Part shown: one piece after another, positions 25,438 to 32,495 of the stretch | How positions within the stretch are numbered: position 1 is the stretch's first letter | Layout: the number at the start of each line of letters is the position of its first letter | From: JAJDFU01 sp964595955 | Lineage (GTDB): Bacteria > Bacteroidota > Bacteroidia > Chitinophagales > Saprospiraceae | DNA: 35,723 nucleotides | NCBI GenBank assembly: GCA_964595955.1 | Contig: CAZQSF010000036.1 | Span: 1-35,723, forward strand | Direction: 5' to 3' | The notes under the pieces: model-generated | Databases searched by the model: none | Told to the model about the DNA's origin: nothing | Seen by the model: only the letters and a program-made list of their open reading frames with translations | Translations under genes and position numbers: made by a program

Positions 25438-26748
25438 TCAGTACCGGTAGTATTCCGGCTTGTAAGGGCCTTCTACGGACACGCCGATGTAGTCGGCCTG
25501 ATCCTTGCGCAGGGTCTCCAGTTCTACGCCGATCTTTTCCAGGTGCAGACGAGCAACCTCCTCATCCAGGTGCTTGGGCAGGGTGTACACCTTGTTCTCG
25601 TACTCCCCGCTGTTGTCCCAGAGCTCCATCTGGGCCAACACCTGGTTGGTGAAGGAGTTGGACATCACGAAGGAGGGGTGGCCGGTGGCATTGCCGAGAT
25701 TTACCAGGCGGCCTTCCGACAGCAGGATGAGGTCCTTTCCGTCGATGGTGTATTTGTCCACCTGGGGCTTGATGTTCATTTTCTCGGCATGCTTGTTCAG
25801 CCAGGCTACGTCGATCTCATTGTCGAAGTGCCCGATGTTGCACACAATGGTCTTGTCCTTCATCAGGTGGAAATGCTCCTCGGTGATGATGTCCTTGTTG
25901 CCGGTTGCAGTCACTACGATGTCCACGCGGGGGATGGCACTCTCCATGCGCTTCACCTCAAATCCGTCCATGGCAGCCTGGAGAGCGCAGATGGGGTCGA
26001 TCTCGGTGACGATCACCCGGCAGCCGGCACCGCGCAGAGAAGCCGCAGAGCCCTTGCCCACATCGCCATAACCGGCTACGACAGCCACTTTTCCGGCCAG
26101 CATCACATCCGTGGCACGGCGAATGGCATCCACCAGGGATTCCTTGCAACCGTATTTATTGTCGAACTTGGACTTGGTCACTGAATCGTTCACGTTGATA
26201 GCCGGCATGGGCAGGGTGCCGTTCCGCATGCGCTCGTACAGGCGGTGTACGCCGGTGGTCGTTTCTTCGCTCAGGCCCTTGATGCCGCTCACCAGCTCGG
26301 GATGCTTATCGAGTACAGTATTGGTCAGATCGCCACCGTCGTCCAGGATCATGTTGAGGGCCTGGCCGTCGGGGAAAGCGAAGAGGGTCTGTTCGATGGC
26401 CCACCAAAACTCTTCATCGCTCATGCCTTTCCAGGCATAGACCGGGATGCCCGCGGCGGCAACGGCAGCCGCAGCGTGGTCCTGGGTGGAAAAGATGTTG
26501 CAGGACGACCAGGTCACTTCAGCACCCAGTTCAATGAGGGTCTCAATGAGTACGGCCGTTTGAATGGTCATGTGCAGGCAACCGGCAATGCGGGCACCTT
26601 TCAGCGGTTTCTGCGGACCGTACTTTTCCCGCAGGCTCATCAGGCCGGGCATCTCGGCCTCGGCCAGTTCGATCTCTTTGCGGCCCCACTCGGCGAGGCT
26701 GATATCTTTTACTTTGTACTTGGGAGGAGTTTCTACGCTTTGTGCCAT
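25438..26748 (-). CDS. ahcY: Adenosylhomocysteinase (S-adenosylhomocysteine hydrolase)
   Basis: Protein of 436 aa that splits S-adenosylhomocysteine into adenosine and homocysteine in the activated methyl cycle. Visible marks are the substrate region GCLHMTIQTAVLIETL and SSCNIFSTQDHAAAA, the segment NDSVTKSKFDNKYGC with the conserved lysine, the NAD-binding loop GYGDVGKG (226-233), HFDNEIDVAW and the C-terminal KPEYYRY involved in cofactor binding. The length matches the form without the ~40-residue insertion found in many other bacterial enzymes. The ATG at 26748 fits the family better than 26775. It is the last gene of a probable four-gene run starting at mgsA. Confidence 0.97.
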   Translation of the reverse strand: MAQSVETPPKYKVKDISLAEWGRKEIELAEAEMPGLMSLREKYGPQKPLKGARIAGCLHMTIQTAVLIETLIELGAEVTWSSCNIFSTQDHAAAAVAAAGIPVYAWKGMSDEEFWWAIEQTLFAFPDGQALNMILDDGGDLTNTVLDKHPELVSGIKGLSEETTTGVHRLYERMRNGTLPMPAINVNDSVTKSKFDNKYGCKESLVDAIRRATDVMLAGKVAVVAGYGDVGKGSAASLRGAGCRVIVTEIDPICALQAAMDGFEVKRMESAIPRVDIVVTATGNKDIITEEHFHLMKDKTIVCNIGHFDNEIDVAWLNKHAEKMNIKPQVDKYTIDGKDLILLSEGRLVNLGNATGHPSFVMSNSFTNQVLAQMELWDNSGEYENKVYTLPKHLDEEVARLHLEKIGVELETLRKDQADYIGVSVEGPYKPEYYRY

Positions 26749-26808
26749 GGATGGAAGTGTTTTTTCGAAAGGCAAAGGTACAACAATTGGTGGCGACCTG
26801 CCAAAAGG

Positions 26809-27447
26809 CTATTGTTTCAGGAAGGTAAAGGTCTGCCCCTGATACTTCGGCAGTTTCACCCGCTCTTTCAGTCCCATAAGCGTATCATAGGGCACGCTCA
26901 CCACCTTGCTTTGAGCCAGCCAGGCAGGAATGTTGCCGCCGGGCTCAGCCAGTACTTCGTAGTGGACGTCTATGCGGCCGTCACCCAGGTCTTCCAATCG
27001 CCAAAAGCCGTCGGTGCGGGTTATGCGGACGTGGCCGTCTTTTTCCGGCAGGTAATCCGGCAAGGCTTCGATCTCAACCGTGGTAGTGTTGCTCCCGTGA
27101 TCGTGCTCGATCTGGAACTGATACACCCCGTCGCGGTCCGAGACCGGCCAGGGGGCTTTGGTGGCCATGTAATAGATCTGGTGGTGGTCGGCCGGATGGT
27201 GGAGCTCTTCGGCCTGTTTGGAGTTGGGCATCCAATCTACATATCCCTCCACATCTTTGATCACGGCAAGGACCTGGCTGAGTTCGGCCTTCAGCACGGT
27301 TGTACCTTTAAAGGCCTTGAAGTTGGAGCCGGGCACGTCTTTGGTGTAGACTTTGATGCCGTTCTTATCTTTTTTCAATTCCCAGTTTTGAGCCGGAAGG
27401 GACAAAGCGAACAGAGCCAGCCCGAAGGTGGCCAGGAAAAAGCGCAT
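26809..27447 (-). CDS. START-domain lipid-binding protein, exported
   Basis: Protein of 212 aa with a signal peptide (RFFLATFGLALFALSLPAQ) and a START-like domain covering the remainder: NWELKKDKNGIKVYTKDVPGS, VLAVIKDVEGYVDWMPNSK, KAPWPVSDRDGVYQFQIEH and a closing helix. START domains bind lipids or other hydrophobic ligands in a deep pocket; the ligand here is unknown. The ATG at 27447 starts the signal peptide; the extension to 27546 overlaps the lipocalin gene. It lies between a lipocalin lipoprotein (55-base gap) and ahcY (60-base gap). Confidence 0.88.
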   Translation of the reverse strand: MRFFLATFGLALFALSLPAQNWELKKDKNGIKVYTKDVPGSNFKAFKGTTVLKAELSQVLAVIKDVEGYVDWMPNSKQAEELHHPADHHQIYYMATKAPWPVSDRDGVYQFQIEHDHGSNTTTVEIEALPDYLPEKDGHVRITRTDGFWRLEDLGDGRIDVHYEVLAEPGGNIPAWLAQSKVVSVPYDTLMGLKERVKLPKYQGQTFTFLKQ

Positions 27448-27502
27448 AGCATTAGGTTTTCTCAATAAAACGACTTTACAAACAGCCGGCGGGTTGTATG
27501 GT

Positions 27503-28009
27503 TTAACATCCCTCTTGTTCTGTGTAGGTAATACGGCCGGTATCAAAGCCCAGGGATTCAGCTTTGTCCAAGAGCTGATTCAGGTCCGGTTCCGGAAGCT
27601 CGGGGCTTCGACTCAAGATCCATAGATAATCCCGGTTGGGATGCCCCACCATGGCGTAGGAGTAGTCGTCGGCCAGGGCCAGGATCCAGTATTTTCCTTT
27701 GAACGGCCAGAAGAACTGCACCTTCAACTTGGCGTTGTTGCTTCCTTTCTGCACAAAGGCCTTGCCTTCAGCCGTGTCCCATTCGCCTTCGCGGCGGCAG
27801 CGGTTGGTGACCTTCACATAGTTTTTATCCGTCAGGCCGTATTCCGCCGTAGTGCAGCGGCAACCTTTTTGAAAACGGGTGGGAATGGAGCCGATCTCAT
27901 ACCACTTGCCGGCATAGCGCTCCAGGTCTACTGCATCTACAGTAGGCAGGGGCTCGTTTTGGCAAGCGAACAGGGCGAGCAGGCTGATTGAAATTAAGGA
28001 AAATCGCAT
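27503..28009 (-). CDS. Bacterial lipocalin lipoprotein (Blc-like)
   Basis: Protein of 168 aa with a lipoprotein signal (SLISISLLALFAC, lipidated Cys16) and a single lipocalin barrel: DLERYAGKWYEIGSIPTRFQKGCRCTTAEYG, VQFFWPFKGKYWILALADDYSYAMVGHPNRDYLWILSR split over two blocks, and a final helix LLDKAESLGFD. Blc-type lipocalins sit in the outer membrane and bind lysophospholipid or fatty acids. It begins 43 bases after mgsA on the same strand. A cellular link to the neighbouring START protein (both bind lipids) is possible but unproven. Confidence 0.93.
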   Translation of the reverse strand: MRFSLISISLLALFACQNEPLPTVDAVDLERYAGKWYEIGSIPTRFQKGCRCTTAEYGLTDKNYVKVTNRCRREGEWDTAEGKAFVQKGSNNAKLKVQFFWPFKGKYWILALADDYSYAMVGHPNRDYLWILSRSPELPEPDLNQLLDKAESLGFDTGRITYTEQEGC

Positions 28010-28052
28010 ACGAATTTGGATTTTTGCGCCCTACGGGCCGGCCTAAAGGACT

Positions 28053-28433
28053 TCAGGCTTCCATTTTATCGGCAAGTCCGTCCAGAAATAGCCGGCCTGC
28101 GGCCGGATTGGTAGCCAGGGGTACGTTGTGTACATCGCACAGCCGCATCAACATGTTCACATCGGGCTCGTGGGCGTGCTTACCCAGCGGATCGCGAAAG
28201 AAAATGACCATATCCACCTGCCCTTCAGCGACCCGGCTTGCGATCTGAGCATCGCCGCCCAACGGGCCGCTCAGCATTTTCTCGACCTCCAGACCGGCCC
28301 GCTCCATGTGGGTGCCGGTAGTGCCCGTAGCAATGAGATGAATGTCTTTTTTGTGCAGCAGGTCCAGGTGATCTTTGATAAAAGCCACCATTTCCGCTTT
28401 GCGTCCGTCGTGAGCAATGATTGCTAGGGTCAT
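28053..28433 (-). CDS. mgsA: Methylglyoxal synthase
   Basis: Protein of 126 aa, slightly shorter than the Escherichia enzyme. It converts dihydroxyacetone phosphate to methylglyoxal and phosphate, a bypass of lower glycolysis. Marks are IAHDGRKAEMVAF, the phosphate-binding ATGTTGTHME, the catalytic Asp61 in GPLGGDAQIASRVAEG and His88 in the segment HAHEPDV, matching the Asp71 and His98 of E. coli by position. The ATG at 28433 is the family start; the upstream extension would overlap the control region of the divergent DUF2911 gene. Confidence 0.95.
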   Translation of the reverse strand: MTLAIIAHDGRKAEMVAFIKDHLDLLHKKDIHLIATGTTGTHMERAGLEVEKMLSGPLGGDAQIASRVAEGQVDMVIFFRDPLGKHAHEPDVNMLMRLCDVHNVPLATNPAAGRLFLDGLADKMEA

Positions 28434-28535
28434 CTTTGAACCGGCTTCACTTACAGGTGTTCTGGAAAAGAATTGCAGGGCAACTTCTGCCCATCGCGCT
28501 TTGAATTTACTCATTCTAAACAAAAAACGTCAACT

Positions 28536-29384
28536 ATGCGCAAGCTAACCCTACTGCTAACTGTACTGAGCTTCTGCAGCCTAAGCCTCGTGCAAGCCCA
28601 GATCGAAACCCCCGCTCCCAGCCCCTCTGCCGAAGTGGAACAGGTAGTAGGCCTTACGGAAATCGAGATCAACTACTCCCGCCCCGGTATGAAAGGGCGC
28701 ACCATCTTTGCCAAGGACGGCTTGGTCCCCTTCGGAAAAATGTGGCGCACCGGTGCCAATGCCGCCACTCAAATAAGCTTCGACGACGACATCGTATTGG
28801 GTGGTACAGCATTGGAAGAAGGGGAATACGCCATCCTGACCAAGCCGATGGCCGACAAATGGGAGGTCATGCTGTACCCCTATGAAAGTGGAAGCTGGGG
28901 CTCGTATGTGGACAAAAAACCCGCAGCTACCATTACGGCCAAAACGCAAAAGACCGCTATGCCCATCGAGAGCTTCACCATTGCCATCAACAACCTCAAG
29001 ATGGAAAGCGCTACGCTGGACATGATGTGGGAAAATACCTTGGTGAGTATCCCCATCGAGGTGGAGGTCAAAGAGCGCGTCATGGAAAATATCGAAGAGG
29101 TCATGAGCGGCCCCAGTCAGAACGACTACTATGCCGCAGCTTCCTTCCTGCATGAAAGCGGCGCGGACCTGGACAAAGCACTGGAATACATCCAAAAGGC
29201 AAATGCCAAAGACCCCAAATTCTGGCAGGTGCGCCGCGAAGCGCTGATCCTGGCGGACATGGGCAAATACAACAAAGCCATTGATGCGGCTAAAAAGTCG
29301 AAAGAACTGGCTATGAAAGCCAACAATGAGGACTACGTTCGCATGAATGACAAGTCCATTGAAGAATGGATGGCCAAAAAGTAA
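28536..29384 (+). CDS. DUF2911 family exported protein with C-terminal helical repeats
   Basis: Protein of 282 aa with a signal peptide (RKLTLLLTVLSFCSLSLVQAQ). The DUF2911 domain (about 30-185) shows TEIEINYSRPGMKGRTIF, GKMWRTGANAATQISFDDD and EEGEYAILTKP. A C-terminal region (about 195-280) reads like TPR-type helices (ALEYIQKANAKDPKFW and ALILADMGKYNKAIDAAKKS). The function of DUF2911 is not known. It is divergent from mgsA and followed by a strong terminator, so it is probably a single-gene unit. Confidence 0.9.
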   Translation: MRKLTLLLTVLSFCSLSLVQAQIETPAPSPSAEVEQVVGLTEIEINYSRPGMKGRTIFAKDGLVPFGKMWRTGANAATQISFDDDIVLGGTALEEGEYAILTKPMADKWEVMLYPYESGSWGSYVDKKPAATITAKTQKTAMPIESFTIAINNLKMESATLDMMWENTLVSIPIEVEVKERVMENIEEVMSGPSQNDYYAAASFLHESGADLDKALEYIQKANAKDPKFWQVRREALILADMGKYNKAIDAAKKSKELAMKANNEDYVRMNDKSIEEWMAKK

Positions 29385-29444
29385 CCGACGAAGGTTCGCC
29401 CATGCTTTGGTATTAAGATGGGCACTCATGTTTACTTCTCGAAG

Positions 29445-29480
29445 AAGCCGCCAGGTGCGAAAAGCACCTGGCGGCTTTCT
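29445..29480 (+). terminator. Intrinsic terminator after the DUF2911 gene
   Basis: A perfect 14-bp stem (29445-29458 with 29464-29477) closes a GAAAA loop and leads into TTTCT. It lies 60 bases after the DUF2911 stop and 50 before the next gene start, so the serine hydrolase gene needs its own promoter. I saw no clear promoter boxes in that gap. Confidence 0.85.
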
Positions 29481-29528
29481 CATTAAACGCCGGGGGCGGA
29501 AGCGCGTCCAACGGGCAAACCCACACCT

Positions 29529-30836
29529 ATGCGCTTTCTCACTACGCTCTTCTTTTGGGCCTGTTTTTCCCTGTTTATCTCCGCCCAGGGCCTCTATTTC
29601 CCGCCTCTTGACGGCTCCGGCTGGGAGACCCGTACACCGGGCGAAGCGGGTATGGACCCCGACTCGGTGGCTGCACTGACCCAATTTCTGGACGAAAAGA
29701 ACACCAAGGGCTTCCTCCTCCTGCTGGACGGCCGAATCGTGATCGAAGAATACTTCGACACCTTCACCCGGGATTCCATCTGGTACTGGGCTTCGGCCGG
29801 TAAAAGCCTGATGGGCATGCTCACCGGCCTGGCTCAGGAAGACGGCTACCTCAGCATAGAGGATCCGGCGGCCGACTATCTGGGCAGCGGCTGGACCTCC
29901 TGCTCGCCCGCCGAGGAAGAGGCCGTCCTGCTTCGCCACCAGCTCGCTATGAGCAGCGGCTTCGACGATAGCGTTGAGCCGCCCGGCTCTACCGACAATT
30001 GTTTCACGCCCGATTGCTTCCACTGCATGGTGGAGCCCGGTATGCGCTGGGCCTATCACAATTCGGTCTATCGCATTCTGCAGAACGCCCTGGAATCGGC
30101 TACCGGCGTCAACAAGAACCAGTACACCCGCCAGCGACTCGGCGATCGCATCGGCATGGAGGGATTCTGGTTCAACTACGTCTTTTTCAGCCGGCCCCGC
30201 GACATGGCCCGATTCGGCTTGCTGACCCTGGCTGAAGGAGTCTGGAACGGCGATACCCTATTGCGCGATACGGCCTACCTCCGGGCCATGCTGGAGCCGT
30301 CTCAGCCCGCCAACCCCGCCTACGGTTACCTCTGGTGGCTCAACGGCAAGTCCTTTTACCAATTGCCCGGTTTCCAAATTGATATTCCCGGCCCTCTGGT
30401 GCCGGCCGCACCGGCAGATATGGTGGCCGCCCTCGGTCGCGACGACCAGAAGATCTATGCGGTACCCAGCCGGAATTTGGTGGTGGTGCGCATGGGCGAA
30501 TCGGCCGGAGGCGTCAACCCGACCGCTTCCTCCTTTGATAACCAGCTCTGGGAGCGCCTCAATCGCCTTTGGGTGACAACATCACTAGCCGAAAACGCGG
30601 AAGCCCCGCTCGCCCTGCGGGTCTTTCCCAATCCCGCCAGCGATCACATCCGCCTGGAGTTGCCCGAGCCCGGAGGCACGATCGAGCTGTGGGACGGGCT
30701 GGGGCGGCTGGTGAGGCAGCAGGCCGCAACAGCCGCAAACCCGAAGCTGGGCACGGCGGATCTGCAGCGGGGCTGGTATGTGCTGCGGTGGTATAACGGA
30801 AAAAACACCCTCCAACAAAAGGTTTTGCTTCGTTAA
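29529..30836 (+). CDS. Secreted class-C beta-lactamase-like serine hydrolase with type IX sorting domain
   Basis: Protein of 435 aa with a signal peptide (RFLTTLFFWACFSLFISAQ). The catalytic domain follows the class-C beta-lactamase/esterase family: Ser89-Ala-Gly-Lys92 as the SxxK motif, Tyr176-His-Asn178 as YxN, and a GRDDQ segment (303-307) where others carry KTG or HxG. Residues from about 363 form a type A C-terminal sorting domain: LRVFPNPASDHIRLELP, GTIELWDGLGRLVRQQ and a final KVLLR. It should be exported by the type IX system in this window and cleaved or attached at the surface. Four cysteines (125, 158, 163, 166) may form disulfides. The substrate is unknown; it overlaps the convergent neighbour by four bases. 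Confidence 0.93.
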   Translation: MRFLTTLFFWACFSLFISAQGLYFPPLDGSGWETRTPGEAGMDPDSVAALTQFLDEKNTKGFLLLLDGRIVIEEYFDTFTRDSIWYWASAGKSLMGMLTGLAQEDGYLSIEDPAADYLGSGWTSCSPAEEEAVLLRHQLAMSSGFDDSVEPPGSTDNCFTPDCFHCMVEPGMRWAYHNSVYRILQNALESATGVNKNQYTRQRLGDRIGMEGFWFNYVFFSRPRDMARFGLLTLAEGVWNGDTLLRDTAYLRAMLEPSQPANPAYGYLWWLNGKSFYQLPGFQIDIPGPLVPAAPADMVAALGRDDQKIYAVPSRNLVVVRMGESAGGVNPTASSFDNQLWERLNRLWVTTSLAENAEAPLALRVFPNPASDHIRLELPEPGGTIELWDGLGRLVRQQAATAANPKLGTADLQRGWYVLRWYNGKNTLQQKVLLR

Positions 30837-31648
30837 CGCCCCAGCGGAAAATCCATCGGATCGGGATAGCGAAAGGTATAGCCCAGCAGGGTCTTGACGC
30901 GGGCATTGTCCACCGTTTTACAAGCCGAAGCATCCCCGGCAGCAAAGGTGGGCGGCTCATAGCCGGCCATGCGGGCGCGCGCCAGATAGAAGTCGCGTTT
31001 GCGGGGGTGTTCGCCGGCCACCACATTGAGCGTATGGCCCCAGGCGTCCTGGCGGATCACTTCCTGCATTACGCCCAGGGCGTCTTCCAGATGCACGAAA
31101 TTGACCGGGCAGTCGCCGCCGGACACCTCCGTTCGGCCGGCCAGGAAGCGGCCCGGCTCGCGGTCGGGGCCGGCCAAGCCGCCCAGCCGCAGGATGGTGC
31201 TGCCCTCGGCCGACCAGGTGCGAACCGCTTGCTCGGCCTCCCAGATTGCCCGTCCACGAGGCGTGGCGGGTTCCCATTCCGTGTCTTCATCCACCCGGCC
31301 CAGGCCGTCGGGATACACGCCCGTAGAGCTGGTAAACAGCACCCGCTCAACCCGGGTCTCGGCTGCACTGAGCAGGGCCCGGATCTGCCGCGGATAGCTG
31401 AGGGGCGCCTTGCGGGCGGGCGGCAGAGTGAGTACCAACACGCGGGCATCGAACAAGGCGGCCGCCCGGGCGATGGATTCCGGATCGCCGGCATCCAGCA
31501 CGAAGGCCTGTATCCCCCACTGCTCCAGCAGGCGGACCTTCTCCGGGCGGGTAGTACTGCCCTTTACGACGTAGCCCCCTTCCAGGAGCTGCTGGGCCAG
31601 GGGCAGCCCCAGCCAGCCGCAACCGATGATGGAGATGGTCTTTTTCAA
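30833..31648 (-). CDS. NAD(P)-binding epimerase-like protein (extended SDR, YeeZ-like)
   Basis: Protein of about 271 aa with an N-terminal Rossmann fold (KKTISIIGCGWLGLPLA), then TTRPEKVRLLEQWGIQ, VLFTSSTGVYPD and NFVHLEDALGVMQEVIRQ. It resembles atypical NAD-dependent epimerases such as YeeZ; the usual YxxxK is not evident (GRAIWEAEQAV is at that place). The start is problematic. TTG at 31648 gives the expected N-terminus, TTG at 31669 is also in frame, and the only nearby ATG (31665), with AAGGAG upstream, is in another frame and closes after six codons. The substrate is unknown. Confidence 0.82.
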   Translation of the reverse strand: MKKTISIIGCGWLGLPLAQQLLEGGYVVKGSTTRPEKVRLLEQWGIQAFVLDAGDPESIARAAALFDARVLVLTLPPARKAPLSYPRQIRALLSAAETRVERVLFTSSTGVYPDGLGRVDEDTEWEPATPRGRAIWEAEQAVRTWSAEGSTILRLGGLAGPDREPGRFLAGRTEVSGGDCPVNFVHLEDALGVMQEVIRQDAWGHTLNVVAGEHPRKRDFYLARARMAGYEPPTFAAGDASACKTVDNARVKTLLGYTFRYPDPMDFPLGR

Positions 31649-31713
31649 GGCGTTATCTTTTCCATTCAACTCCTTTTCCGGCCGGCCGGTTGGAAAAGTG
31701 GAATAATGATAGG

Positions 31714-31740
31714 CTTGCCTGCCGGGCTCAGGCAGGCAGG
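31714..31740 (-). terminator. GC-rich hairpin after the toxin gene
   Basis: An 8-bp perfect stem (31716-31723 with 31731-31738), extendable by a wobble and a C-G pair to 31714-31740, closes a seven-base loop. On the minus strand it lies 35 bases after the toxin stop and may end the toxin-antitoxin transcript, although no T-tract follows. Its loop region holds CGGGCTCAGG, which recurs in the 14-bp direct repeat 26 bases away. Confidence 0.5.
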
Positions 31741-31744
31741 AAAG

Positions 31745-31758
31745 TTCGCGGGCTCAGG
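31745..31758. repeat. Direct repeat, copy 1, flanking the toxin-antitoxin cassette
   Basis: TTCGCGGGCTCAGG occurs here and again, identical and in the same orientation, at 32466-32479. The two copies enclose about 707 bases that contain the whole toxin-antitoxin operon and its control region. The arrangement recalls the duplicated target of an inserted cassette, or repeats allowing its excision. This is an interpretation. Confidence 0.7.
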
Positions 31759-31774
31759 TCGAAAACCGTTTATG

Positions 31775-32050
31775 CTAGTGCGAATAATGAAAACGGCATT
31801 GGATGATCGAGCATCGTTGATCGGTACCTTTCTTACCGGAAATGCGATAGACCAGCCGGTGTTCCTGGGTGATTCGTCTGGACCAGAATCCTTTCAACCC
31901 ATACTTCAGGAGTTCCGGCTTTCCCAGCCCCCGAAAAGGCTCCTGGCGTATGGACTGGATCAGTTCCTTTATTTTGTCGACCATCGTTTTGTCGTGCTCA
32001 ATCCAATACGCAAAATCTTCCCATCCATTTTCCGTAAACTCGATGAGCAT
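31775..32050 (-). CDS. YoeB/Txe family mRNA interferase toxin
   Basis: Protein of 91 aa that aligns by eye with E. coli YoeB through most of its length: WEDFAYWIEHDKTMVDKI, PFRGLGKPELLKYGLKGFWSRR and ITQEHRLVYRI. The catalytic residues Glu46 and Arg65 keep the E. coli numbering, and the final His-Tyr is at 88-89 owing to a small insertion (GKKGTDQR) in the last hairpin. YoeB cuts mRNA at the ribosomal A site. It begins five bases after the antitoxin stop and overlaps no other gene. All catalytic residues are present, so the toxin is probably functional. Confidence 0.93.
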   Translation of the reverse strand: MLIEFTENGWEDFAYWIEHDKTMVDKIKELIQSIRQEPFRGLGKPELLKYGLKGFWSRRITQEHRLVYRISGKKGTDQRCSIIQCRFHYSH

Positions 32051-32055
32051 TTCCC

Positions 32056-32313
32056 CTAATCTTCGAGTTCGTACCTGACCGTCTGCCCTTGCTTCAATTG
32101 CTTGATGGATTCCTCCAGTCGCTCCCGGTTAGCTTCGGATGACAAAAGGTATTCCGTTTCTTTCAGGGCGTTGTATTCTTTGATCGACATGATGACGATC
32201 GCATCGTCCTCATTGTTATTCCTCGGCACGATGATGACATCCAGCGAATTACTGACCAGATCGAAGTAATATTTCATTTTTGACCGGAGCGAGGAAATCG
32301 TTACTGCTCTCAT
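32056..32313 (-). CDS. Phd/YefM family antitoxin
   Basis: Protein of 85 aa with the family N-terminal DNA-binding part (RAVTISSLRSKMKYYFDLVSN, VIIVPRNNNEDDAIVIMSIKEYNAL) and a charged C-terminal tail (ANRERLEESIKQLKQGQ) that would wrap around the toxin. It is first in a two-gene operon with the YoeB-like toxin, with five bases between. The ATG at 32313 is preferred since the longer frame (32361) crosses the operator and promoter. Base composition looks more AT-rich than the neighbouring genes, which fits horizontal acquisition. Autoregulation is predicted from the palindrome ten bases upstream. Confidence 0.92.
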   Translation of the reverse strand: MRAVTISSLRSKMKYYFDLVSNSLDVIIVPRNNNEDDAIVIMSIKEYNALKETEYLLSSEANRERLEESIKQLKQGQTVRYELED

Positions 32314-32322
32314 TATGCTGTT

Positions 32323-32342
32323 TTGTACATTCGAATGTACAA
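32323..32342. promoter_or_regulatory. Operator palindrome of the toxin-antitoxin operon
   Basis: TTGTACATTCGAATGTACAA is a perfect 20-bp palindrome located 10-29 bases upstream of the antitoxin ATG. It contains two TGTACA hexamers spaced 12 bp centre to centre. As I recall, TGTACA cores with this spacing are the known operator of the E. coli YefM-YoeB complex. The palindrome covers the -7 box of the predicted promoter, so binding should block RNA polymerase. Confidence 0.8.
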
Positions 32343-32362
32343 CAAACCGTACGTGACTCAAA
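32332..32362 (-). promoter_or_regulatory. Bacteroidota-type promoter of the toxin-antitoxin operon
   Basis: On the minus strand TTTG (32362-32359) is followed after exactly 19 bases by TACATTCG (32339-32332), which matches TAnnTTTG at all but one fixed position. Transcription would start near 32325, leaving a leader of about 12 bases. The -7 box is part of the operator palindrome. Confidence 0.6.
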
Positions 32363-32465
32363 GTTCCCCTGTATTACCCCAGCATACGAATCCTCGACTG
32401 GAAAGGGAATGGGGGAGGTGGGTGGTTGGGTTAATCGGGTGAAAGCCGGCCTGTCGGCAGTCCAT

Positions 32466-32479
32466 TTCGCGGGCTCAGG
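32466..32479. repeat. Direct repeat, copy 2, flanking the toxin-antitoxin cassette
   Basis: Identical 14-base copy of the sequence at 31745-31758, in the same orientation. It lies upstream of the toxin-antitoxin promoter and 16 bases beyond the stop codon of the beta-helix lipoprotein gene. The 182-base gap (32314-32495) is otherwise filled by the operon control region. Confidence 0.7.
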
Positions 32480-32495
32480 ATTCATCCAACCCACC

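Noticed and set aside
28581..30059. Minus-strand open frame of 492 codons opposite the DUF2911 and hydrolase genes
   Set aside because: It crosses two genes, a terminator and an intergenic gap; a translation without motifs is a GC artefact.
29529..30836. Beta-lactam resistance gene
   Set aside because: The fold is shared with esterases and peptidases; the altered third motif and the sorting domain do not support a resistance call.
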